Below, piece by piece: positions 36,126-47,300 of a DNA stretch of 64,000 bases. Source of the DNA: Odiellus spinosus (Eukaryota > Arthropoda > Arachnida > Opiliones > Phalangiidae); contig OY987239.1 of NCBI GenBank assembly GCA_963920705.1, positions 11,767,004 to 11,831,003 of the forward strand, written 5' to 3'. Every line of letters begins with the position of its first letter. Position 1 is the stretch's first letter. The position numbers and the translations under genes are program-made. The notes below the pieces were generated by a model. The model saw only the letters and a program-made list of their open reading frames with translations. It searched no databases and was not told the origin of the DNA.

Positions 36126-36440
36126 AAAATTAATACAGAAATAAAATTTTGACTTATGTACTTTTGCAAAAAAACCCGCGCAAAACTGACCTTATAACTG
36201 GTGCTAATACGAGAATTAACTGTAGGCTATACAATATCAAAACACGTGACCTTAACGATGACGTAGATTGTGGGGAAATTTTATTTTAAAAATTAGAAAA
36301 ATGGGTGATTATAAAATATGTTTTTACAGTCGCTGTAAATTTTGTTCTATGACATATGTATATATATTTTAAATCGTTTTTTAACGATTAACCCGAAAAT
36401 ATCACTCAATTTCCTTTTAGAGTTCATGAAAATCAGTGAG
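36126..36440 (-). mobile_element. Family F element with no complete internal repeat unit
   Basis: The tail (ACTGGTGCTAATACGAGAAT, GATGACGTAGATTGTGGGGA) is joined directly, through ATTATAAAATATG, to the head block (AATCGTTTTTTAACGATTAA, TATCACTCAATTTCC). The ~215-bp units present in other copies are absent. So the element exists with 0, 2, 3 or 5 units in this one window. Confidence 0.72.
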
Positions 36441-36487
36441 AGCCTCACTTTAAATAATACTACCTCCTTTGGTTTATTACTGTAACC

Positions 36488-36802
36488 AAGAATCCATTCA
36501 GGTTCCATAAGAATATGGGAGCGTAGCTTTAGCCTCTGGTACCATCCTCCCAAACTTTGTAACAAAAGTTCGTCCGCAATTTTCGCGACATTTGTACGCT
36601 TAGATCTTTTTTCGGTCGGCTCCATTTTTATTACCCAAAATATTACGTCAAGGTCGTTAGTTGCGCGGGTTAATAATATAATGTCAGGAGCGATTTACTT
36701 GAAAAATCGATTCGAAGCGGACGAACTTTTGCTACAAAGTTTGGGAGGATGGTTATTGAATCGCGGCCCTCCCATATTCTTATGGAACCTGAATGGATTC
36801 TT
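36488..36802. repeat. Inverted repeat, ~90-bp arms
   Basis: AAGAATCCATTCAGGTTCCA with ATAAGAATATGGGAG, and CCATCCTCCCAAACTTTGTA with ACAAAAGTTCGTCCGC (36488-36577), are inverted at 36717-36802. The outer and inner thirds match well and the middle diverges. The arms are ~140 bp apart. A 92-codon minus frame (36347-36625) covers the left arm and runs into the family F head. Since the arm is repeated and the frame hybrid, it is not called as a gene. Confidence 0.75.
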
Positions 36803-37086
36803 GCTGTAGCGGAATTGTTAGACTGTATAGCAAACTGATGGAATAACTACTTAAGAAAATTTCTCTAGAGATTTCTTCACCTTTCCAAAGCAACACGACA
36901 TACCCTTTGACCTAATTGTCCTTCGTCCGAAGATCTATGATTCCCAAGTTTGTCTCTCTACCTCTCACTTTAACCTGTTGAGAAATCATCCTAGTCTTGC
37001 TCTAATGATCGGGCTATCCTGTCCTATTTTTACCCAAAAACTTGTCTCGTAAATAATAAAATGACCACGATAAAAAGGTGAATACA
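36803..37086. other. No feature recognised
   Basis: Unique-looking sequence between the inverted repeat and the next MITE. Confidence 0.45.
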
Positions 37087-37093
37087 TTAAGAT

Positions 37094-37431
37094 CAGAAGC
37101 CGATGAAACCCTCCTTTGAAGTCTACTTCTCTAATGTTCCATATAGCGCTCCTCTCTGTATGGGTAAAATTCACGATTTTGCGAGATCGGAGGGGTCCTA
37201 CTTCATACCCCCCTGTCTACGCAAAATTGGAAATTCTCTCTCTCCACAAACGACGACGTTTTTTGGACGAACTCCGAGGCTGCTAGAGATATTCGGTGGA
37301 CGAACTCCCGCTTCGAAAATATCTACCGTTAGGAGGCGTACGAATCGCGCTTTTTGAAACTAACCCATACAGAGAGGGGTAGACAAGACCCGGGAGTAAT
37401 AGACTTCAAAGGAGGGTTTCATCGGCTTCTG
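37094..37431 (-). mobile_element. Family A MITE, TTAAGAT/CTAAGAT flanks
   Basis: A 338-bp reverse copy. Flanks TTAAGAT and CTAAGAT match at 6 of 7 bases. Confidence 0.94.
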
Positions 37432-37530
37432 CTAAGATGGAAGTAAAAGGCTTGGGGTTTCGTAAATTTAGCAACTCGTCTCAATAATTTTAATCCCTAA
37501 ACAAGAAGTGAAGTAGCCTATTAATACAAT

Positions 37531-37872
37531 CAGAAGCCGATGAAACCCTCCTTTGAAGTCTATTACTCCCGGGGGGTCTTGTTTACCCCTCTCTGTATGG
37601 GTTATTTTCAAAAAGCGCGATTCGTACGCCTCCTAACGGTAGATATTTTCGCAACGGGAGTTCGTCCACCGAATATCTCTAGCAGCCTCGGAGTTCGTCA
37701 AAAAAACGTCAACGTTTGTGGAGAGAGAGAATTTCCAATTTTCCGTAGACAGGGGGGGATGAAGTAGGACCCCTCCGATCTCGTAAAATTGGGAATTTTA
37801 CCCATACAGAGAGGAGCGCTATATCGAACATTAGAGTAGTAGACTTCAAAGGAGGGTTTCCATCTACTTCTG
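37531..37872 (+). mobile_element. Family A MITE, ATACAAT duplication
   Basis: A 342-bp forward copy with a perfect 7-bp duplication ATACAAT (37524-37530, 37873-37879). Its right end reads CATCTACTTCTG, the same variant as copy 1 and the copy at 54464. It lies only 99 bp from the previous, opposite-facing copy. Confidence 0.95.
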
Positions 37873-37879
37873 ATACAAT

Positions 37880-38369
37880 GCCCCTTAAATGAACAAGTTC
37901 CTACCCGTGTGTGAGGTTGTTGGATTGCAATATTTTCAGTATGTCTGAGGAAATAAGTACCTAATTACGCGTCAATTACTATATATTACTTACGAAATGA
38001 ATATAATAGAAGACATATAAGCAAAAATGAAAAAAAAAAAAAGGGTTTAAAGTTAAATTCCTTATATTTACGGATGACAGGAAAAATGGGCCTTTGGGCC
38101 AAATGGAGAAAGGTCTATACATAGTCCAGGAAAAGAACCGAGATGGACAAGAGGGTGGTGGGTTTTATTTTATAGAAAAGGTTCCAAAAGGTTCCGGTCT
38201 ATTGAAAAATGAGATATCTACCACACTCGAGAGCTCTCAAAAAGAAATGGAAAAAAAAAAAAGTAAGATAAATTTTTTGGAAGTGTTGGGAATGGAGATT
38301 CGTGTGGCTTCCAAAAACCTATCTATGGTTAGATTCGCTTCTAGTTCGTAGTACTTACTAAGCTAGGAT
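37880..38369. other. Unique DNA with one weak open frame
   Basis: An 85-codon plus-strand frame (38094-38351) starts MGQMEKGLYIVQEKNRDGQE. It is Lys/Glu-rich and follows an A-run, so composition alone can explain it. No family is recognised. Confidence 0.35.
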
Positions 38370-38650
38370 CAAGGAGGATCAGAGAAGGAGAGGAAAAGTG
38401 GGGCTGCGATGAGTTAGAGAGAGAAGAGCCAACCTCCCACTCGGGTGGAAAGGGGGGATAGGAAATTCTCGAGGTAAACTGTTGTCACGTGGTCGCTAGC
38501 TAGCGCGTCTCGTAAAGGATTCGTTTTACCCACGCGACAACATTTTACCACGAAACGTCTCTACCCCCGTTCTCCCAGAGTGGGAGTTTAGGCCGACGCA
38601 GTAGGAACCGCGCCGTCCCCACATTTCCTCTCCTTCTCTGATCCTCCTTG
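38370..38650 (+). mobile_element. Family C MITE, copy 2
   Basis: A 281-bp element, nearly identical to the copy at 29016. Perfect 7-bp duplication CTAGGAT (38363-38369, 38651-38657). Confidence 0.96.
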
Positions 38651-38990
38651 CTAGGATATAAAAGATATCTTGTATACCATGGATGAAGTATGGGCAACGA
38701 AAAAAACCCTAAAAAAAACTTTGAGGCTTTTCAAACCACAAAAACGTTTCGGATTTCGTGAAATAAATAATAGATGACGAGAAAATTCGTCTCTTTAAAA
38801 CAATTCATTTGAATTTTTATTCGCTAAACAAGATCTGAAGAATAAAGAGGTAAGGAAATAAACAAAGGCCTATTTTTTTCCCCCCGAATACAACCATTTT
38901 TTTTAAAATGGTGGCGACATCTCTGATCTTTCTACGTAAGCTAACTATACTTGATTTATTATAATTATAAATTAAAATGGTTTGTTTCAC

Positions 38991-39282
38991 CAAGAAGGAT
39001 CAGATAAGGAGAGGAAAAGTGGGAACGGCGCAGCTCCTACTGCGTCGGCCTAACCTCCCACTCTGGGAGAACGGGGGACAGACGGGGGTAGAGATGCTTC
39101 TTGGTAAATTGTTGTCACGTGGGTAAAACGAATCCTTTATGAGACGCGCTAGCTAGCGACCACGTGACAACAGTTTACCTCGAGAATTTCCTATCCCCCC
39201 TTTCCACCCGAGTGGGAGGTTGGCTCTTCTCTCTCTAACTCAACGCAGCCCCACTTTTCCTCTCCTTCACTGATCCTTCTTG
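38991..39282 (-). mobile_element. Family C MITE, copy 3
   Basis: A 292-bp inverted copy with CAAGAAGGATCAGATAAGGA at the left end. Perfect 7-bp duplication GTTTCAC (38984-38990, 39283-39289). It carries a few extra bases around ACGGGGGACAGACGGGGGTA. Confidence 0.95.
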
Positions 39283-39296
39283 GTTTCACTGACCAT

Positions 39297-40060
39297 TTGT
39301 GCTTATTTTCAATTTTACTGACTTTTCCCTGGCCTTAAGGGCCAATATCCAAACTTCCTGACTTTTACATAACCTTTTGGGTCAATTTCCAGATTCATTG
39401 ACTTTTACATGATCTTTTGGGGTCAATTTTACAAATTCCCTGACGTTTCCCTGATCATTTGGGCCAATTTCCAAACTTCCCGACTTTTACATAACCTTTG
39501 GATCAATTTCCAAAATTCCCTGACTTTTCCCTGACCTTTTGGGGTAATTTCCAAATTCCCTAGGTTTTTCCTTGACCTTTAGGGCCAATTTCCAAATTCT
39601 TTGACATTTTCCTGACCATTTGGGCCAATTTCCAAATTCCCTGACCTTTTGGGCCAATTTCTGAACTCCCCGACTTTTCCCTGACCTTTTGGGTCAATTC
39701 CCAAATTCCCTGACCTTTTGGGCCAATTTCTAAATTCACTGACTTTTCCCTGACCTTTTGGGGTAATTTCCCAATTCTCTAGGTTTTTCCTTGACCTTAA
39801 GGGCCAATTTCCAAATTCATTGACATCTCCCTGACCATTTGGGTCAATTCCCAAATTCCCTGACCTTTTGGGGTCAATTTCCAAATTCAATGACTTTTCC
39901 CTGATCTTTTGGGGCCAATTTCCAAACACCCTGACTTTTCCCTGATTATTGGGGCCAATTTCCAAACACCCTGACTTTTCCTTAAACCTTTTGGGGTCAA
40001 TTTCCAAACTCCCTGACTTTTCCTTGACCTTTGAGGTCAATTACAAAATTCCCTGACAAG
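39297..40060. repeat. CCCTGACTTTT minisatellite, array 3
   Basis: About 19 diverged units with CAATTTCCAAATTCCCTGAC and TTTTCCCTGACCTTTTGGG. A 153-codon minus frame (39579-40040) reads through it as a Lys/Gly/Asn/Trp-rich repeat protein only because local units average close to a multiple of three. Confidence 0.93.
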
Positions 40061-40714
40061 TAACAAGTTACAAAAAATGCACCATAATAACTGAAATTAA
40101 CTTAGCTAACTTCTAGGGCCTTAGATGAAAATATAAGATATGCATAAATTACAGAATCAAATCGTTCTTTTTGACAACAAGAAAGCATATAGGCATAGAT
40201 AAATTCTCTATTTTTGTCCTTTTTTTTTAATAGTAAGATTTGAAATTCTATTTTCCACGCATTGTTACGCAGCACGAAAAAAAAATCATAATAATAAAAG
40301 AAAATTTAATAAATAAAAAAAAAAATGGTGCTGTATAGAAGAGCCTCGGGTTTTTCTAATCTAAAGCAACAATCAAAAACAATCAAACAAAGGGGACTTG
40401 AAACGACTTTCTAGATTTGCATTCTCATCCCCTTTTTTATTGCCTCTCGTCTTTTCTTCATCCAACCCGGAACAAATGACTGTACATTAAGGGGATATCC
40501 CCCCTCACGCCCCTGCCTCTCTCTATATCACACCAAGCCCGCAATCTTGCACCCTCTCTGGTCGACTTTCCATTTAGGACCTTTTATTAAATTCGATATC
40601 GGAGGCACATCCCGTCTGACGTCGATAAGAAACCCAAATTTTCGCCTCGAAGAAAATTCAAATAAAAAAAAAAATAACAAGATGGGTATCAACACATCAT
40701 TACATTCCCTAATA
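40061..40714. other. No gene seen
   Basis: AT-rich, with several A-runs. Overlapping frames on both strands (40528-40812 minus, 40547-40843 plus) mirror each other and run into family F, so neither is accepted. Confidence 0.4.
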
Positions 40715-41905
40715 AAACTTATTTCAAGTGAGGCTGTCATGAACTCCAAATACAAATTGAGTGATATTTTCGGGTTGATCGTTAAAAAACGATTCGAAAT
40801 ATATATTAACATATGTCATAGAACAAAATTACAACGATGGTAAAAATACATATTTAATAATCACCATTTACTTCTAAATCTGAACGTACGCTTCTATTTG
40901 TGAACACTTTCATTTAAAAATGTATAACTTAACTTTGGTTGGGTCTATTTAAAGATGGAAGAGCTCATTTTGTAGATTAAGAATGGGGCTATTCGATGAA
41001 CACAGCTTCAACACTCTAGGAAAAGACACGGAGAAGATACGACCCTAATTACTTCGACAGTAAAAATACATATTTTTAAAATTTTTAAATCTGAACGCAC
41101 GCTTCTATTTGTGAACACTTTCATTTAAAAATGTATAACTTAACTTTGGTTGGGTCGATTTAAAGATGGAAGAGCTCATTTTGTAGATTAAGAATGGGGC
41201 TATTCGTGGAACACAGCTTCAACACTCTAGGAAAAGACACGGAGAAGATACGACCCTAATTACCTCGACAGTAAAAATACATATTATAATCCCCATTTAC
41301 TCCTATATCTGAACGCTTCTATTTGTGAACACTTTCATTTAAAAATGTATAACTTAACTTTGGTTGAGTCGATTTAAAGATGGAAGGGCTCATTTTGTAG
41401 ATTAAGAATGGGGCTATTCGGGGAACACAGCTTCAACACTCTAGGAAAAGACACGGAGAAGATACGACCCTAATTACAGCGACAGTAAAAATATATTATA
41501 ATCTCCATTTACTCCTATATCTGAACGCTTCTATTTGTGAACACTTTCATTTAAAAATGTATAACTTAACTTTGGTTGGGTCTATTTAAAGATGGAAGAG
41601 CTCATTTTGTAGATTAAGAATGGGGCTATTCGGGGAACGCAGCTTCAACACTCTAGGAAAAGACACGGAGAAGATACGACACTAATTACAGCGACAGTAA
41701 AAATATATTATAATCCCCATTTACTCCTATATCTGAACGCTTCTATTTGTGAACACTTTCATTTAAAAATGTATAACTTTACTTTGGTTGGGTCTATTTA
41801 AAGATGGAAGAGCTCATTTTGTAGATTAAGAATGGGGCTATTCGTGGAACGCAACTTCAACACTCTAGGAAAAGACACGGAGAAGATACGACCCTAATTA
41901 ACCAA
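40715..41905 (+). mobile_element. Family F element with five ~210-bp internal repeats
   Basis: The head block (CATGAACTCCAAATACAAAT, GGTTGATCGTTAAAAAACGA) is followed by five tandem units. Each carries ACTTTCATTTAAAAATGTAT, GATGGAAGAGCTCATTTTGT and AGGAAAAGACACGGAGAAGA. The array closes with CCCTAATTAACCAACCGCGA. The last units share ACTCCTATATCTGAACGCTT and have lost the ACGCAC of the first two, so the array grew from one end. Confidence 0.8.
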
Positions 41906-42334
41906 CCGCGATAATTAGCCACCGTTTTTAACGGAACGTTTCCGGGGAAATAAGGTTTTACGAGCTTCTTAAAAAGCGATCAGATCCTACCCTAGTATTG
42001 TTTATACTACAGATACTACTACAATAGTAGTATTCATACTACAACTACACAAAACCCAATTTTGGTTTTAAAAATAATAAAAAGTAAAAATTGGAAAAAG
42101 ATGGGAAGCCAATTTTTTTATATATATATATAGAGTAATGAGCAGTGTTTGAAGGGTTTCATTGTCGTGGAAAATAAACCGATATTATACGAGTCATTGC
42201 ATTATAACTAAGACTGGAAATGAGTAAAATTTTTCGCGATCTGAATTTAAGACTGGACTTATGTGGTAAGGGTGAAGAAACTGATAATGAAGCTTAACTC
42301 AGAGGGGTTTTGATCCACTGAAAATTTGAAAATC
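41906..42334. other. No feature recognised
   Basis: AT-rich, with a (TA)n run near 42119-42131 and ACTACTACAATAGTAGTA-like short palindromes near 42010. Confidence 0.45.
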
Positions 42335-42460
42335 CTATATAGGAAATATAGGAAATTTCTTTGCGAAATATAGGAAAATATAGGAAGAATTTTATGGAAA
42401 ATATAGGATAAAATAGGAAGAAATAAGTGAAAAATATAGGATAAAATAGGAAAATAATTA
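42335..42460. repeat. ATATAGGAAA short repeat, left block
   Basis: Irregular copies of AAATATAGGAAAATATAGGA. A matching block lies at 42967-43063, on the far side of a G+C-rich open frame. Confidence 0.75.
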
Positions 42461-42601
42461 AAAGTAGGAACCATGTTTATTATCGCGTCACAACTCTCGC
42501 CACCGGTTTAAACACGGTATTAATATGATCCAATTGCTTAAATAGTATGGAATTTTACAGACTATTTTAACTGGAAAATGTACAGTTAAGCTAAAATAAT
42601 C

Positions 42602-42919
42602 TTATACAGCCACGGTCATTATCAACGAGAGCTTAGATTGGGAAATGCATTTTATTTGGAGTGAATGGGGAGGGTAAGCACTGGGGGAATGGGCTTCCTC
42701 GGCCTCAATGAAATACCGAGGAGGATCTTGGGAAACTGATCGCCCCACGTAGCGACGGCTGCAAACCAAGCCAGGTGGCGCATTCAACGTTTCTCGGCTA
42801 GGCGAAATTCCGCGGGGGAGGGGGCTACAACTGTCGTCTAAGAGAGGGGAAACGGAGAACTTGCCTGTGGCGTTAGAGGAATAGCTCGTTGATAATTTCG
42901 GTTCATCTATTTCTGCCAC
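42602..42919 (-). CDS. Weak open frame, 105 codons, in a G+C-rich island
   Basis: The product starts MAEIDEPKLSTSYSSNATGK. It is Ser/Pro-rich, with SRETLNAPPGLVCSRRYVG in the middle, and reads more like protein than other frames here. The segment is clearly richer in G+C than its flanks and lies between two ATATAGGAAA blocks, suggesting captured or retained coding sequence. A CTGTCAG acceptor-like site lies just upstream on the minus strand, but no good donor follows. Family unknown. Confidence 0.2.
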   Translation of the reverse strand: MAEIDEPKLSTSYSSNATGKFSVSPLLDDSCSPLPRGISPSRETLNAPPGLVCSRRYVGRSVSQDPPRYFIEAEEAHSPSAYPPHSLQIKCISQSKLSLIMTVAV

Positions 42920-42966
42920 GGCTGACAGTATGATTTAGAACTTTACCCTTAACTAGAGATTTTGAG

Positions 42967-43073
42967 TAGAAATATAGGAGATTATAGGAATTAACATTAA
43001 ATTATAGGAGAAAATAGGAAGGAGGTGAAAATATAGGAAAAAATAGGAAATATAGGAAAAGTGGTCACCCTGT
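42967..43073. repeat. ATATAGGAAA short repeat, right block
   Basis: Same irregular motif as at 42335-42460, ending in AAAAGTGGTCACCCTG. The inverse, CAGGGTGACCAC, is a plausible transposon terminus. Confidence 0.7.
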
Positions 43074-43631
43074 TGATCGCCCAAAATTTGTGAAAAACTC
43101 GAGAATGAAGCTACAAAAACAATCTATTGTCCAAACTATTGTTAAAGAAGGCAAATATTAACCAAATTGCCTAAGTAAGTAAATATTTAACATTTACAGC
43201 GCAATAAACACGCACTCTTGGACTATATTTGGTCGAATGTGATTAAGTATTAAGCTACCGGGCGCTGTTTACTTTTAATGTATAATATAATAGACTTATG
43301 ATATCATAGAAAGAAAAAGAACCCTATATATGCAAAAACCTAAAATTTCACTTTTGACGAAAGTCTAGAAATATGAAACATTTCGTGGTGGTCCCAAGTT
43401 GAAAATTTGGAGCTTATTTTTCAATCTTCTTACACTAGCCGTGTCCGAAGGTCCCAACCACAGCCTCTTTAGTCTCCGAGGAGTAAAAGGTCTCAGGCAA
43501 AGCGTGAAAAGTCGCTTATATGGAAAGAAATCCAATAAGGGAGGCACGGACAACTGATTCAAAGTGAGAACCAGATGCGGCAAAATTTGGAGAAAAATTC
43601 AACTTAGATGATGTCCACCCAAAAAGTCATT
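43074..43631. other. No feature recognised
   Basis: Includes a 72-codon minus frame (43365-43583) without recognisable character. Confidence 0.4.
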
Positions 43632-43990
43632 TTTAGTTTAACCAAAAGTTCATGATTTTATTCTTCCATAGAAGTAAACAACGCCCCATATCTTAATACA
43701 ATAGTCCTGGTCGATTTACCGGAAATGGGCGCATGTCTCATAGCCGCGCCACCATCTTTTTGTAGTAACAGGCTGCCAGACTATTTCTAATTTTATTTCC
43801 CACAAACCAAATTCAATTTGTTAGTCTGTCATTCTCCACTAGAACAGATCACTATAGCGGACGAAAATTTCACGCTACAAAAAGATGGCGGACGATCACG
43901 TGACAGTTTTCCCCGCCATAATTTTCGCGATGGTCTCTAGACTTCCGGTTTTGGAAATCGACCAGGACTTTCAGTAAAGGTGATTTTAAT
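43632..43990 (+). repeat. Family G repeat, copy 3, interrupted
   Basis: AACCAAAAGTTCATGATTTT and GTAAACAACGCCCCATATCT precede, and CAGTAAAGGTGATTTT follows, an inverted-repeat element. In copy 1 these two parts are contiguous (CTTAATAATATCAGTAAAGG). Confidence 0.6.
43703..43969. mobile_element. Inverted-repeat element AGTCCTGGTCGATTT
   Basis: A 267-bp segment starting AGTCCTGGTCGATTTACCGG and ending CCGGTTTTGGAAATCGACCAGGACT. A second inverted pair, CACCATCTTTTTGTAG and CTACAAAAAGATGGCG, lies inside. It splits a family G copy, which dates it as younger than that copy. No target duplication could be fixed. Confidence 0.7.
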
Positions 43991-44285
43991 TTTTTACAAG
44001 TCCGAACAAGCCTCGGATTTGCATCAGTGAAAACGGGCCCTTAATTAACGAGGAATTATATTGAAGGATAAAATAACACAAATTAGGTTAAATTTATAAT
44101 TTTAGCCAAAAATACATTTGACGCGAGGCGTCACCATTTTTTTACGAAGGTTTATTTTCTTAGTATCGAACGAGGTCGACCCTAAATGACCCTTCTGTTT
44201 GTTTATATGGAAATTTTCCCGCACTGTTTCTAAAAGTTTACGTTATAAAGGAAAGAAACAAGATGGTTGACATGTATATAAGAGA

Positions 44286-44306
44286 AGCCACACCCCGAGT
44301 GTGGCT
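44286..44306. other. Perfect 8-bp hairpin at satellite edge
   Basis: AGCCACAC, loop CCCGA, GTGTGGCT. It lies immediately before the first unit of the 42-bp satellite. Confidence 0.8.
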
Positions 44307-44307
44307 T

Positions 44308-47300
44308 GGTTTTTGGGTTTTTTGTGAGTTTAGACCTTTCTTAGGATTGAGTTTTGGGTTTTTTGTGAGTTTAGACCTTTCACGAGATTGAGTTTTTAGT
44401 TTTTTGTGAGTTTACACCTTTCTTAAGATTGAGTTTTGGATTTTTGTGAGTTTAGACCTTTCTTAAGATTGAGTTTTGGGTTTTTTGTGAGTTTAGACCT
44501 TTATATAGATTGAGTTTTGGGTTTTTTGTGAGTTTAGACCTTTCTTAAGATTGAGTTTTGGGTTTTTTGTGAGTTTAGACCTTTATATAGATTGAGTTTT
44601 GGGTTTTTTGTGAGTTTAGACCTTTCTTAAGATTGAAGTTTTGGGTTTTTTGTGAGTTTAAACCTTTCTTAAGATTGAGTTTTTGGGTTTTTGTGAGTTT
44701 AGACCTTTCTTAAGATTGAGTTTTTGGGTTTTTGTGAGTTTAGACCTTTCTTAAGATTCAGTTTTGGGTTTTTTGTGAGTTTAGACCTTCCTATTGATTG
44801 AGTTTTTGGTTTTTTTGTGAGTTTAGACCTTTCTTAAGATTGAGTTTTTGGTTTTTGTGAGTTTAGACCTTTCTTAAGATTGAGTTTTTGGTTTTTTTGT
44901 GAGTTTAGACCTTTCTTAAGATTGAGTTTTTGGTTTTTGTGAGTTTAGACCTTTCTTAAGATTGAGTTTTTGGTTTTTTTGTGAGTTTAGACCTTCCTAT
45001 TGATTGAGTTTTTGGTTTTTTTGTGAGTTTAGACCTTCCTATTGATTGAGTTTTTGGTTTTTTTGTGAGTTTAGACCTTCCTATTGATTGAGTTTTTGGT
45101 TTTTTTGTGAGTTTAGACCTTTCTTAAGATTGAGTTTTTGGGTTTTTCTCAGTTTAGACCTTTCTTAAGATTGAGTTTTTGGTTTTTCTGAGTTTAGACC
45201 TTTATATAGATTGAGTTTTTGGGTTTTTTGCGAGTTTAGACCTTTATATAGATTGAGTTTTTGGTTTTTTGTGAGTTTAGACCTTTCTTAAGATTGAGTT
45301 TTTGGGTTTTTTGTGAGTTTAGACCTTTATATAGATTGAGTTTTGGGTTTTTTGTGAGTTTAGACCTTTCTTAAGATTGAGTTTTGGGTTTTTTGTGAGT
45401 TTAGACCTTTATATAGATTGAGTTTTGGGTTTTTTGTGAGTTTAGACCTTTCTTAAGATTGAAGTTTTGGGTTTTTTGTGAGTTTAAACCTTTCTTAAGA
45501 TTGAGTTTTTGGGTTTTTGTGAGTTTAGACCTTTCTTAAGATTGAGTTTTTGGGTTTTTGTGAGTTTAGACCTTTCTTAAGATTCAGTTTTGGGTTTTTT
45601 GTGAGTTTAGACCTTCCTATTGATTGAGTTTTTGGTTTTTTTGTGAGTTTAGACCTTTCTTAAGATTGAGTTTTTGGTTTTTGTGAGTTTAGACCTTTCT
45701 TAAGATTGAGTTTTTGGTTTTTTTGTGAGTTTAGACCTTTCTTAAGATTGAGTTTTTGGTTTTTGTGAGTTTAGACCTTTCTTAAGATTGAGTTTTTGGT
45801 TTTTTTGTGAGTTTAGACCTTCCTATTGATTGAGTTTTTGGTTTTTTTGTGAGTTTAGACCTTCCTATTGATTGAGTTTTTGGTTTTTTTGTGAGTTTAG
45901 ACCTTCCTATTGATTGAGTTTTTGGTTTTTTTGTGAGTTTAGACCTTTCTTAAGATTGAGTTTTTGGGTTTTTCTCAGTTTAGACCTTTCTTAAGATTGA
46001 GTTTTTGGTTTTTCTGAGTTTAGACCTTTATATAGATTGAGTTTTTGGGTTTTTTGCGAGTTTAGACCTTTATATAGATTGAGTTTTTGGTTTTTTGTGA
46101 GTTTAGACCTTTCTTAAGATTGAGTTTTTGGGTTTTTTGCGAGTTTAGACCTTTATATAGATTGAGTTTTTGGGTTTTTTGTTAGTTTAGACCTTTCTTA
46201 AGATTGAGTTTTGGGTTTTTGTGAGTTTAGACCTTTCTTAAGATTGAGTTTTTGGGTTTTTTGTTAGTTTAGACCTTTCTGAAGATTGAGTTTTTGGGTT
46301 TTTTGTGAGTTTAGACCTTTCTTAAGATTGAGTTTTTGGGTTTTTCTCAGTTTAGACCTTTCTTAAGATTGAGTTTTTGGTTTTTCTGAGTTTAGACCTT
46401 TATATAGATTGAGTTTTTGGGTTTTTTGCGAGTTTAGACCTTTATATAGATTGAGTTTTTGGTTTTTTGTGAGTTTAGACCTTTCTTAAGATTGAGTTTT
46501 TGGGTTTTTTGCGAGTTTAGACCTTTATATAGATTGAGTTTTTGGTTTTTTGTGAGTTTAGACCTTTCTTAAGATTGAGTTTTTGGGTTTTTTGTGAGTT
46601 TAGACCTTTCTTAAGATTGAGTTTTTGGGTTTTTTGTGAGTTTAGACCTTTCTTAAGATTGAGTTTTTGGGTTTTTTGTGAGTTTAGACCTTTCTTAAGA
46701 TTGAGTTTTTGGGTTTTTTGTGAGTTTAGACCTTTCTTAAGATTGAGTTTTTGGGTTTTTTGTGAGTTTAGACCTTTCTTAAGATTGAGTTTTTGGGTTT
46801 TTTGTGAGTTTAGACCTTTCTTAAGATTGAGTTTTTGGGTTTTTTGTGAGTTTAGACCTTTCTTAAGATTGAGTTTTTGGGTTTTTTGTGAGTTTAGACC
46901 TTTCTTAAGATTGAGTTTTTGGGTTTTTTGTGAGTTTAGACCTTTCTTAAGATTGAGTTTTTGGGTTTTTTGTGAGTTTAGACCTTTCTTAAGATTGAGT
47001 TTTGGGTTTTTTTGTGAGTTTAGACCTTTCTTAAGATTGAGTTTTTGGTTTTTGTGAGTTTAGACCTTTCTTAAGATTGAGTTTTTGGTTTTTTTGTGAG
47101 TTTAGACCTTCCTATTGATTGAGTTTTTGGTTTTTTTGTGAGTTTAGACCTTCCTATTGATTGAGTTTTTGGTTTTTTTGTGAGTTTAGACCTTCCTATT
47201 GATTGAGTTTTTGGTTTTTTTGTGAGTTTAGACCTTTCTTAAGATTGAGTTTTTGGGTTTTTCTCAGTTTAGACCTTTCTTAAGATTGAGTTTTTGGTTT

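Noticed and set aside
39579-40040. 153-codon minus-strand frame, repetitive Lys/Gly/Trp-rich product
   Set aside because: It lies wholly within the CCCTGACTTTT minisatellite, and sister arrays do not keep the frame open.
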